From: Oxalobacter formigenes
Lineage (GTDB): Bacteria; Pseudomonadota; Gammaproteobacteria; Burkholderiales; Burkholderiaceae_D
Direction: 5' to 3'
Assembly (NCBI GenBank): GCA_019424645.1
Contig: JAHYZB010000045.1
Span: 1-24,367, forward strand
DNA: 24,367 nucleotides
How positions within the stretch are numbered: the first letter of the stretch is position 1; each line of letters starts with the position of its first letter. The position numbers and the translations under genes were made by a program. The notes beneath the pieces are model-generated. The model was not told where the DNA came from and ran no database searches. It saw only the letters and a list, made by a program, of their open reading frames with translations. Positions 1-7,095 of the stretch are shown one piece after another.

Positions 1-113
1 TTTTAAATCAATAAATTGGCGTTTCTACCATTAAAAAATTTGAGTTTGTTGCCTTGTCTGCCACATAAAGAAGCACATTAGCCACACTTTGTTAAATGAT
101 GGGGAAAAAGTGC

Positions 114-143
114 TTGCATTCTGCCGGATTTAGCACCTATATT
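114..143 (+). promoter_or_regulatory. Likely sigma-70 promoter of the SWIB-domain gene
   Basis: A -35-like TTGCAT (114-119) and a -10-like TATATT (138-143) are separated by 18 bases, giving a leader of about 50 bases before the ATG at 201. A ribosome-binding GAGG lies at 190-193, seven bases before that ATG. I see nothing recognisable in bases 1-113. Assigned by pattern only. Confidence 0.5.
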
Positions 144-200
144 TGTTCCTGCAGCAAGTTACATAAATTCCCTTTCGTACTTTGTATATGAGGCATCGTT

Positions 201-587
201 ATGGCAACAACAAAATCTGCAGCAAAACCAAAAAAAGCATCTCCAGCCAAAAAAGCAGAACCAGCCAAAAAAAGCGCTGCACCTGCTAAAAAAGCTCCCG
301 TAAAAGCGGCTAAAGTCGCAGCACCAGCAAAGAAACGTACTCCAAATGCCGCATTCATGAAACCGGTTACTCCAACGGCCATGCTGGCAGCTATTGTGGG
401 CGCAGCGCCTTTGCCGCGTACTGAAGTAACCAAGAAAGTATGGGATTACATCAAGAAATACAATTTGCAAGACAAGGACAATCGTCGCATGATCAATGCT
501 GACGACAAGCTGAAACCGGTTTTTGGCGGTAAGAAACAGGTTTCCATGTTTGAAATGACAAAGCTGGTTTCCGCTCAACTGAAATAA
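201..587 (+). CDS. Histone H1-like / SWIB-MDM2 domain protein
   Basis: A 128-residue basic protein in two parts. Residues 1-46 are almost only Lys, Ala and Pro, with repeated PAKK units, like the DNA-binding tails of histone H1-like bacterial proteins. Residues about 50-126 form a SWIB/MDM2 domain (start FMKPVTPTAMLAAIVG, core KVWDYIKKYNLQDKDNRRMINADDKL cut here only by description, end GGKKQVSMFEMTKLV). SWIB domains occur in eukaryotic chromatin remodellers and in Chlamydia and many Burkholderiales; their bacterial role is not settled. By inference it is a nucleoid-associated protein binding DNA through the tail. The ATG has a GAGG site seven bases upstream. It is monocistronic, with its own promoter and a terminator at 716-747. 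The domain call is firm, the function is not. Confidence 0.88.
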   Translation: MATTKSAAKPKKASPAKKAEPAKKSAAPAKKAPVKAAKVAAPAKKRTPNAAFMKPVTPTAMLAAIVGAAPLPRTEVTKKVWDYIKKYNLQDKDNRRMINADDKLKPVFGGKKQVSMFEMTKLVSAQLK

Positions 588-715
588 GAGCTGGCCGGAT
601 TCAAAGGCTGGAATGCAAGCCAATTTCATTGGCATGGCGGAGTTTTTTCCGGACGAAAGAGAATGCTTTTAACGGTGCCATGCAATAAGACATTTTTGTT
701 TCCAGCCTGTTTAAC

Positions 716-747
716 AAAAAAACGCCAGAGCAATCTGGCGTTTTTTT
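716..747. terminator. Bidirectional intrinsic terminator between the SWIB gene and proS
   Basis: AACGCCAGA (721-729), loop GCAA, TCTGGCGTT (734-742) is a perfect 9-bp stem. It is flanked by an A-run (716-722) and a T-run (741-747), so it can act on both strands. It serves the SWIB gene on the plus strand and proS, which ends at 802, on the minus strand. Confidence 0.85.
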
Positions 748-801
748 ATTCTGGTCGATGAACCGGCTTCGCTTGATGCCAGTTTAACAAGTGTCAAGCC
801 A

Positions 802-2541
802 TCATTTCTCGGTAGCAATCTTGGCAATGACAAATTGTGCCATATCCCCAACCGGTATCGCCGTGGCTGCCGTATCACGTCTTCCCTGATATTCAAGCTT
901 GCCATCTTTGAGACCGCGGTCACCAATAACAATCCGGTGAGGCACACCGATCAGTTCCCAGTCAGAGAACATCACACCAGGGCGTTCGCCGCGATCGTCC
1001 ATGATAACGTCAATGCCAGACTGTTTGAGGGATTCATACAGTTCATCAGCCGTCTTTTTGACCGCTTCGCTGCGATCATATCCCAACGGGCATAGGACGA
1101 CTTCAAACGGGGCGATGGATGTGGGCCAGATAATGCCCTTGTCATCATTATTCTGTTCAATAGCCGCACCCACGATACGGGTGACGCCAATTCCATAACA
1201 ACCCATTTGCATCAGTTGGGGTTTTCCGTTTTCATCGAGATAACTTGCGTTCATATCCTCTGAATAACGCGTTCCAAGCTGGAAGACATGGCCGACTTCA
1301 ATGCCTCTTTGAATGGCAAGCGTTCCTTTGCCGTCCGGAGAGGGATCACCTTCAACAACATTACGGAAGTCGGCGATATTCGCCGGCAATGGCAGATCGC
1401 GTTCCCAGTTGATGCCGGTAAAATGCATGTCTTTTTCATTGGCACCGCAGATGAAGTTACTCATGACAGTCACGGCATGATCGGCATAAAGAGCAATATC
1501 TTCCCTTTTTTCAAGGCCGATCGGGCCGAGATAGCCTGCCGGACATCCCAGGTGGTGAATGATTTCGCTTTCGCTGGCAAAACGGAACTCACCTATGATT
1601 TTCTGCGTTTTGACTTCGTTCAGATCATGATCACCGCGCATCAGGATAACGACGAAATGACCTTTTTCGCCTTCGGGAATATCCGTACGGATTGCCGCGA
1701 TGACTTTCAGAGATTGCGAAAGCGGCTGTTTCAGAAAATTGGTAACATCTTCACAGGCTTTCTGGCCCGGTGTAGCCACTTTTTGCATAGGCTGGCTTGC
1801 TGCCTCACGTCCGGCAGAGGGAGGCAGTGCAACAGCCGCTTCCATATTGGCGGCATATTCCGATTCCCTCGAATAAACCAGTGCATCTTCACCGGTTTCT
1901 GCAATAACGTGAAACTCGTGTGAACCTGAGCCACCAATTGCGCCATTGTCTGCTGCAACCGGACGGAATTTGAGACCGAAGCGGGTAAAGATTTTGACGT
2001 AGGCGTCAAACATGATCTGATACGATTTTTTCAGGCCATCGATATCCCGGTCAAACGAATACGCATCCTTCATCGTGAATTCACGACCACGCATCAAACC
2101 GAAACGCGGGCGTCGTTCGTCACGGAATTTCGTCTGGATATGATAAAAATTGATCGGCAACTGTCGATAGGATTTGATGACATTTCGAGCGATATCGGTA
2201 ATCACTTCTTCCGAGGTCGGCTGGATAATGAAATCACGGTCGTGCCTGTCCTTGATGCGCAGGAGTTCAGGACCGTATTTCTGCCAGCGTCCGGTTTCCT
2301 GCCAGAGTTCAGCCGGCTGAACAAGCGGCATCAGCAATTCGACCGCTCCGGCACGATTCATTTCATCGCGAATGATGTTTTCAATTTTGTGAATGACGCG
2401 CAAACCCATAGGCATATAGGCGTAGATACCGGATCCGAGACGACGGATCATACCGGTTCTGACCATGAGTTTATGACTGATAATTTCAGCGTCCGCTGGA
2501 GCCTCTTTCAGAGTAGAGATAAAAAATTGTGATGCGCGCAT
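802..2541 (-). CDS. proS: Proline--tRNA ligase (ProS, bacterial type with editing insert)
   Basis: Charges tRNA-Pro with proline in the cytoplasm (EC 6.1.1.15). The 579-residue product has class II synthetase motif 1 near SGIYAYMPMGLRV. Motif 2 is FRDERRPRFGLMRGREF followed by TMKDAYSF, and motif 3 is GCYGIGVTRIVGAA. A long insert between motifs 2 and 3 (containing GYLGPIGL) is the editing domain that clears Ala-tRNA-Pro in bacterial-type ProS. The C-terminal anticodon-binding domain ends with GDMAQFVIAKIA. I chose the ATG at 2541 because the protein then begins MRASQFF, matching the family; an in-frame ATG at 2565 would add eight residues. Length is normal. It is divergent from rppH and ends 55 bases before the shared terminator. 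Confidence 0.96.
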   Translation of the reverse strand: MRASQFFISTLKEAPADAEIISHKLMVRTGMIRRLGSGIYAYMPMGLRVIHKIENIIRDEMNRAGAVELLMPLVQPAELWQETGRWQKYGPELLRIKDRHDRDFIIQPTSEEVITDIARNVIKSYRQLPINFYHIQTKFRDERRPRFGLMRGREFTMKDAYSFDRDIDGLKKSYQIMFDAYVKIFTRFGLKFRPVAADNGAIGGSGSHEFHVIAETGEDALVYSRESEYAANMEAAVALPPSAGREAASQPMQKVATPGQKACEDVTNFLKQPLSQSLKVIAAIRTDIPEGEKGHFVVILMRGDHDLNEVKTQKIIGEFRFASESEIIHHLGCPAGYLGPIGLEKREDIALYADHAVTVMSNFICGANEKDMHFTGINWERDLPLPANIADFRNVVEGDPSPDGKGTLAIQRGIEVGHVFQLGTRYSEDMNASYLDENGKPQLMQMGCYGIGVTRIVGAAIEQNNDDKGIIWPTSIAPFEVVLCPLGYDRSEAVKKTADELYESLKQSGIDVIMDDRGERPGVMFSDWELIGVPHRIVIGDRGLKDGKLEYQGRRDTAATAIPVGDMAQFVIAKIATEK

Positions 2542-2735
2542 AAGAGTGAATTCTTTTATTAACATAACAGGGTTATAATTCCTGTAATTTTAAAGGATTG
2601 GCTGGCAGATGCGTTCACAGTTCGTCTAATCAGGCAAAATAGATGTTTTTTTGTTGTAACTAGCGTAAAGAGTCTTGTCGATAACGAAGGACGGAACGGG
2701 TGAAATGGCTATCTGCAGAGACATTGAGGTGAAAA

Positions 2736-3341
2736 ATGTTGGACCGTGAAGGTTACCGCCCCAACGTCGGTATTATTCTGCTTAACACCAATAATGAAGT
2801 CTGGTGGGGTAAACGGGTCAAGGAACATTCCTGGCAATTTCCACAGGGCGGCATCAAGTATGGCGAAACGCCTGAACAGGCGATGTATCGTGAATTGCAG
2901 GAAGAAACCGGTTTGCGGCAGGAACATGTCAAAGTTGTCGGACGTACCCGAAACTGGCTGCGTTATGAGGTTCCTCCCCATTTCATCCGTCGGGAAATCA
3001 GGGGGCATTATCGTGGACAAAAACAAATCTGGTTTTTGTTGCGGATGGTTGGCCGCGATAGCGATATCAATCTCCGCATAACGAATACACCTGAGTTCGA
3101 TGCATGGCGCTGGCATCAGTATTGGGTGCCGCTGGATGTTGTGATCGAGTTCAAGCGCGACGTTTATCTGAAAGCATTACAGGAATTGTCCCGCTTTCTG
3201 AATCCGGCGCCAAAGCCGGATAATCAGAATTATTTCAGGATTGTCACTCCTCATACCAACACTCCTGCAAAAGACAGGAAAACTCTTGAGGAAGTGAAAA
3301 AAAATGGAGCCGTTAAAGATGGCAGAACGGATGCAAAATAG
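2736..3341 (+). CDS. rppH: RNA pyrophosphohydrolase (Nudix family)
   Basis: Removes pyrophosphate from the 5' triphosphate end of mRNAs, which opens them to RNase E decay. The Nudix box (G-x5-E-x7-REUxEExGU) is complete at residues about 38-60: GGIKYGETPEQAMYRELQEE followed by TGL. The N-terminus MLDREGYRPNVGIIL and the segment SWQFPQGG are typical of RppH/NudH. At 201 residues it is longer than the E. coli enzyme (about 176). The extra residues form a Lys-rich C-terminal tail (about 165-201), probably disordered and possibly RNA-contacting. GAGGTGA (2726-2732) is a good ribosome site. The last 38 bases overlap the start of the next gene in another frame, indicating translational coupling. 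Confidence 0.94.
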   Translation: MLDREGYRPNVGIILLNTNNEVWWGKRVKEHSWQFPQGGIKYGETPEQAMYRELQEETGLRQEHVKVVGRTRNWLRYEVPPHFIRREIRGHYRGQKQIWFLLRMVGRDSDINLRITNTPEFDAWRWHQYWVPLDVVIEFKRDVYLKALQELSRFLNPAPKPDNQNYFRIVTPHTNTPAKDRKTLEEVKKNGAVKDGRTDAK

Positions 3342-3918
3342 ATTTTCGGTAAATCTGAAAACATTGGCAAGAATATTTCTGGCGGCGATGATTGTCACTG
3401 CCAGTATTCATGTTGCGCATGCCGAAATCTTTTTTGGCGAGCGAGGCCTTGACGAAGATGAAGAAGAAGCACCAAAAGTAAAAAAGGAAATCCCTCTTGT
3501 TCTTCCTGCTTTTCCGAAAGAAGAAAAACTTTTGCCTTTCGAAGTCAGTCCTACTCAGACTCAGGAATTCTTTATCGATCCTGATTCACTGACAGTGGGG
3601 GAAGAGGAAATTCGCTACACCATGGTTTCCAAAAGCCGTGCCGGAGCGGTCAATGTCACTTATGAAGGCCTGAAATGCTCGACTTTTGAAGTCAAACGAT
3701 ATGCATATGGCTCCAGAGACGGCAAATGGACAATATCGAAGCATTCCGGGTGGAAGGACATTCAGTTTTATTCGGCCAACAGGCCGCAGGGTGCTCTGGT
3801 GCAGGATTATTTTTGTGATGGAAAAGCAATTTCCGGCAAAAAGGAAGATATGCTTTTCAGGATCAAATACAACCGATCCATTAAAAACAAGAATACCTGG
3901 CGCATCGGAGATATGTGA
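3304..3918 (+). CDS. CNP1-like family protein, predicted exported
   Basis: A 204-residue product with an N-terminal signal sequence. A basic start (MQNRFSVNLKTLAR) and a hydrophobic stretch (IFLAAMIVTASIHVAHA) precede a probable signal peptidase I site before EIFFGE. An acidic patch (DEDEEE) follows. The C-terminal two thirds (EFFIDPDSLTVGEEEIRYTM to YNRSIKNKNTWR) resembles the CNP1-like family of betaproteobacteria, which commonly sits beside rppH; its function is unknown. It is probably periplasmic. Two cysteines (in GLKCSTFEV and DYFCDGK) could form a disulfide. I chose the ATG at 3304 because GAGGAAG at 3288-3294 is well placed; starts at 3319 or 3331 would give a more ordinary signal peptide. 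It converges on proB with a 10-base gap and no clear terminator. Confidence 0.8.
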   Translation: MEPLKMAERMQNRFSVNLKTLARIFLAAMIVTASIHVAHAEIFFGERGLDEDEEEAPKVKKEIPLVLPAFPKEEKLLPFEVSPTQTQEFFIDPDSLTVGEEEIRYTMVSKSRAGAVNVTYEGLKCSTFEVKRYAYGSRDGKWTISKHSGWKDIQFYSANRPQGALVQDYFCDGKAISGKKEDMLFRIKYNRSIKNKNTWRIGDM

Positions 3919-3928
3919 TCATCTTCTG

Positions 3929-5047
3929 TCAAAGGACGATCATATTATCCCGGTGAATCAGTTCGGGTGTGCCGTCATATCCCAAAATAGTCATGAAGTC
4001 CGATGACTTGTGACGCAAAATCAGCAGGGCTTCCGCACTGGAATAATTTGAAAGGCCTCTTGCGATTTCCTTGCCCGATTCATCAAGACAGGAAATGATT
4101 TCACCACGACCGAATTCCCCTTTAATGCGTGTAACACCAATCGGTAGCAGGGATTTTCCTTCATGGATGACTTTCTGAACAGCACCGGAATCGAGAATAG
4201 CGCTTCCTGCTGTCTGTAAATGATCGGCCATCCACTGTTTTCGTGCCTGCAAATGGCTGTTGGGAGCAACAAGTTGTGTTCCGATCAGCTCGCCATTCGC
4301 CAGGCGGATAAGAGCATCATTTTCACGGCCCCATGCAATAACGGTGTGTGCTCCGGAACTGGACGCACGCTTGGCTGCCAGTATTTTGGTCAACATGCCA
4401 CCACGGCCGATGCTGCTTCCGGCACCTCCAGCCATTTCTTCCAGTTCAGGATCGCCTGCCTGTGCAACAGTCACGAACTTTGCATCGGGATTTTTGCGTG
4501 GATCGGCAGTAAACAGGCCTTTCTGATCGGTAAGAATAATCAGGGCGTCGGCCTCGATCAGATTGGCAACCAGGGCTCCAAGCGTATCGTTGTCGCCGAA
4601 TTTGATTTCATCGGTTACAACCGTATCGTTTTCGTTGATGATTGGAATGACACCGAGACGAAGCAGGGTCAACAGGGTAGATCGTGCATTCAGATAACGT
4701 TCACGATCAGCCAGGTCGGCATGGGTCAGCAAAACCTGTGCGGTCTGTAATCCATGCGTATGAAAACTGGTTTGGTAAATCTGTGCAAGCCCCATCTGGC
4801 CAACTGCCGCACATGCTTGCAATTCATGAATGTCATTAGGGCGTTTTTCAAAGCCCAGTTGCAGCATCCCTTCTGCAATGGCACCCGAACTGACCAGAAC
4901 GACTTCTTTTCCCTGCAGTCGAAGCCGGGCGATCTGGTCAGACCATTTTGATATTGCGGTATGATCCAGACCGTGTCCGTCGTTGGTGACAAGAGACGAA
5001 CCGACTTTGATAATGAGACGTTGGGCGTTTTGTATGACCGAATTCAT
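3929..5047 (-). CDS. proB: Glutamate 5-kinase
   Basis: Phosphorylates glutamate as the first step of proline synthesis (EC 2.7.2.11). The 372-residue product has an amino acid kinase domain followed by a PUA domain from about residue 275 (GAVQKVIHEGKSLLPIGVTR to ALLILRHKSSD). Visible motifs are LIIKVGSSLVT at the nucleotide site, VLVSSGAI, VIPIINENDTV and FGDNDTLGALVA at the glutamate and Mg sites, and GGMLTKILAAKRA. Length is normal. It is the last gene of the rplU-rpmA-obgE-proB unit, 17 bases after obgE. The proline partner gene proA is not in the window. Confidence 0.96.
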   Translation of the reverse strand: MNSVIQNAQRLIIKVGSSLVTNDGHGLDHTAISKWSDQIARLRLQGKEVVLVSSGAIAEGMLQLGFEKRPNDIHELQACAAVGQMGLAQIYQTSFHTHGLQTAQVLLTHADLADRERYLNARSTLLTLLRLGVIPIINENDTVVTDEIKFGDNDTLGALVANLIEADALIILTDQKGLFTADPRKNPDAKFVTVAQAGDPELEEMAGGAGSSIGRGGMLTKILAAKRASSSGAHTVIAWGRENDALIRLANGELIGTQLVAPNSHLQARKQWMADHLQTAGSAILDSGAVQKVIHEGKSLLPIGVTRIKGEFGRGEIISCLDESGKEIARGLSNYSSAEALLILRHKSSDFMTILGYDGTPELIHRDNMIVL

Positions 5048-5064
5048 GATGACAGAGTCAAGCT

Positions 5065-6171
5065 TTAATCAATGGATTTAAAACGTGGATCGTCCGCGTC
5101 AATGGAATCAATCTTGCGGGCTTCTTCAATAATATCTGTTTTGTTCGCCTGTTTTTCTTCCTGTCGCAATTCTTCGAAATAACGGTAAATGGCATCCGTC
5201 AGTTCGGAACAGCCTGTTTTGGTGTAGGCGGAAATTTCAAAGACAGGGCCTTTGTATTTCAGCTTTTTGACCAGATCTTTTACCCGTTTTGCACGTTCAT
5301 TGTCAGGCACCAGATCGAGTTTGTTCAACACCAGCCAGCGTGGTTTCTGCGCCAGTTCCGGATCGTATTTCTCAAGTTCGGCAATCAGCGCTTTTGCATT
5401 ACGAACCGGATCGGCTCCCTCAAAAGGAGAAATATCGATCATGTGCAGCAACAGGCGAGTGCGTTGCAAGTGTCTTAAGAACTGGTGACCCAGGCCGGCG
5501 CCTTCTGCTGCACCTTCGATCAGTCCCGGAATGTCGGCGATAACGAAACTTTTTTCGGCGCCGACACGAACGACACCCAGATTCGGTTGCAGTGTCGTGA
5601 AGGGATAATCTGCAATTTTTGGCCGTGCGTTGGAAACGGCAGAGATAAAGGTTGATTTGCCTGCATTAGGCATTCCCAGCAAGCCAACATCTGCCAATAC
5701 TTTCAGTTCGAGTTGAAGTTCAAAACGTTCACCAGTCTTGCCTTCCGTTCTTTGACGGGGCGCGCGATTGGTCGAGCTTTTGAAATGGATATTGCCCCAG
5801 CCGCCTTCGCCACCTTGAGCCAGCAGTTGTTTTTGTCCGTTTTCGACCAGATCGGCAATAACAGCACCTGTCTCACGATCAGTGATAATAGTACCGACAG
5901 GCATGTGAAGAACGATATCGTCCGCACCTTTGCCGTAACAATCGGAACCGCGCCCGTTTTCACCGTTTTTGGCACGGTACATCTTGGCGTAGTGATAATC
6001 GATCAGGGTGTTCACATTATTGTCGGCAACGACCCATATGCTTCCGCCTTTTCCGCCATCGCCGCCATCGGGGCCGCCAAATGGTTTGAATTTTTCGCGG
6101 TTGAACGAAGCGACACCATTGCCTCCGTTACCGGCGATTACTTCGATTCGTGCTTCGTCAATAAATTTCAT
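5065..6171 (-). CDS. obgE: Obg family GTPase (ribosome assembly)
   Basis: A 368-residue P-loop GTPase that binds the 50S subunit and acts late in ribosome assembly, with links to the stringent response. The glycine-rich Obg fold covers residues 1-158 (GNGGNGVASFNREKF, GGPDGGDGGKGG). The G domain shows G1 GMPNAGKST (166-174), the switch I sequence YPFTTLQPNLG (189-199), G3 DIPGLIEGA and G4 LNKLDLV. The tail is charged (DIIEEARKIDSIDADDPRF), as in proteobacterial homologues. It sits downstream of the L21 and L27 genes, its near-universal context. A strong hairpin lies just before it, so its expression may be lower than that of the ribosomal proteins. Confidence 0.97.
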   Translation of the reverse strand: MKFIDEARIEVIAGNGGNGVASFNREKFKPFGGPDGGDGGKGGSIWVVADNNVNTLIDYHYAKMYRAKNGENGRGSDCYGKGADDIVLHMPVGTIITDRETGAVIADLVENGQKQLLAQGGEGGWGNIHFKSSTNRAPRQRTEGKTGERFELQLELKVLADVGLLGMPNAGKSTFISAVSNARPKIADYPFTTLQPNLGVVRVGAEKSFVIADIPGLIEGAAEGAGLGHQFLRHLQRTRLLLHMIDISPFEGADPVRNAKALIAELEKYDPELAQKPRWLVLNKLDLVPDNERAKRVKDLVKKLKYKGPVFEISAYTKTGCSELTDAIYRYFEELRQEEKQANKTDIIEEARKIDSIDADDPRFKSID

Positions 6172-6195
6172 AGAGTCGTCCGATCAATATGAAAA

Positions 6196-6216
6196 GGCTC
6201 TGCCATCGGCAGAGCC
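6196..6216 (-). terminator. Intercistronic terminator between rpmA and obgE
   Basis: Read on the minus strand this is GGCTCTGCC, loop GAT, GGCAGAGCC, followed by TTTT. It is a perfect 9-bp GC-rich stem with a 3-base loop. It lies after rpmA (stop at 6264) and 24 bases before the obgE start codon. The short T-tract suggests partial termination, letting some transcripts continue into obgE-proB. Confidence 0.7.
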
Positions 6217-6263
6217 CTCTCGTGTCTGAAAAGGCTCGCATGAATCAAGCCTGTAAACAGTTT

Positions 6264-6536
6264 TTATGCAGCAGCTGCAGCAGCAGGAACAACCATTGCA
6301 AAATGTTTGTTGGCTTCGCCCTTGCGAACGAATTTGACCGTACCGTTAACCAAAGCAAACAGGGTGTGGTCTTTACCCATGCCCACGTTTTCGCCAGGAT
6401 GGATGGTCGTACCGCGTTGACGCATGATGATGCTGCCAGCGTTAATGGCCTGTCCACCGTAAACTTTTACGCCCAGTCGTTTCGATTCCGATTCACGACC
6501 GTTGCGGGTGGTACCGCCGCCTTTTTTATGTGCCAT
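6264..6536 (-). CDS. rpmA: 50S ribosomal protein L27 (bL27)
   Basis: A 90-residue large-subunit protein whose N-terminus reaches toward the peptidyl transferase centre. The start MAHKKGGGTTRNGRESESKR and the core RQRGTTIHPGENVGMGKDHTLFAL are diagnostic. I chose the ATG at 6536 because the protein then starts with the family's MAHKK and TGGAG lies just upstream; the frame stays open 63 bases further upstream without similarity. The C-terminus is odd: it ends MVVP followed by six alanines, encoded by mixed GCT and GCA codons. It is cotranscribed with rplU, 59 bases upstream. Confidence 0.97.
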   Translation of the reverse strand: MAHKKGGGTTRNGRESESKRLGVKVYGGQAINAGSIIMRQRGTTIHPGENVGMGKDHTLFALVNGTVKFVRKGEANKHFAMVVPAAAAAA

Positions 6537-6595
6537 TTTAAAACTCCAGTATAAATTCTGTATGACCTGATTCAAACAATGAATCAAGGCCGGTA

Positions 6596-6907
6596 TCAAG
6601 CATTGATCGAAACGATTTGCAGTTCAGTATAATTCTGACGATGACCCTGACGCTTCTGGTAATGTTTGCGACGGCGCATCTTGAAAATCTTGACCTTGTC
6701 GTGGCGACCTTGTGCTACAACCGTAGCCTGAACCTTGGCACCGTCAACCAGTGGAGCACCGAAGCGAATGGATTCGCCTTCGCCTACTGCCAGAACCTGA
6801 TCGAGAGTGATTTCGGAACCAATGTCTGCCGGTATCTGTTCTACTTTATATTTTTTGCCTGCGACAACTTTATATTGTTTGCCGCCGGTTTTTATGACCG
6901 CGTACAT
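6596..6907 (-). CDS. rplU: 50S ribosomal protein L21 (bL21)
   Basis: A 103-residue 23S rRNA-binding protein of the large subunit. It shows MYAVIKTGGKQYKV at the N-terminus, the loop VVAQGRHDKVKIFKMRRRKHY, and KRQGHRQNYTELQIVSI at the C-terminus, all typical. Length is the family norm. It is the first gene of the rplU-rpmA-obgE-proB unit. Its promoter is at 6974-7002 and a small leader hairpin is at 6938-6951. Confidence 0.98.
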   Translation of the reverse strand: MYAVIKTGGKQYKVVAGKKYKVEQIPADIGSEITLDQVLAVGEGESIRFGAPLVDGAKVQATVVAQGRHDKVKIFKMRRRKHYQKRQGHRQNYTELQIVSINA

Positions 6908-6937
6908 GGAAACTCCATCAATAAATGTATAAAAAAT

Positions 6938-6951
6938 CCTGAAAACTCAGG
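6938..6951 (-). promoter_or_regulatory. Hairpin plus U-tract in the rplU leader (possible attenuator)
   Basis: On the minus strand CCTGA, loop GTTT, TCAGG is followed after one A by six T (6931-6937 region). It lies between the predicted transcription start near 6967 and the rplU ATG at 6907. It has the form of a weak intrinsic terminator inside the 5' leader. The stem is only 5 bp, so the regulatory reading is tentative. Confidence 0.35.
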
Positions 6952-6973
6952 GGGTGAAACTGGAAAACGTCAA

Positions 6974-7002
6974 ATTATACAGTGGCTTGGCGTCTTCGTC
7001 AA
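6974..7002 (-). promoter_or_regulatory. Strong sigma-70 promoter of the rplU operon
   Basis: On the minus strand TTGACG (7002-6997) and TATAAT (6979-6974) are separated by exactly 17 bases. This is near consensus and suits a ribosomal protein operon. The predicted start is near 6967, giving a leader of about 60 bases. Confidence 0.82.
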
Positions 7003-7095
7003 AGGCCTTTAAACGTTTTGATGTTTATTTAACCCATTAAAAAATAAAGAGATAGGCAATATATCAACTATAGTTGAGAGCTATAATGCCGCAAC

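Noticed and set aside
802..2565. Longer proS form starting at 2565
   Set aside because: The extra eight residues (MLIKEFTL) are not typical of the family, while the start at 2541 gives the expected MRASQFF.
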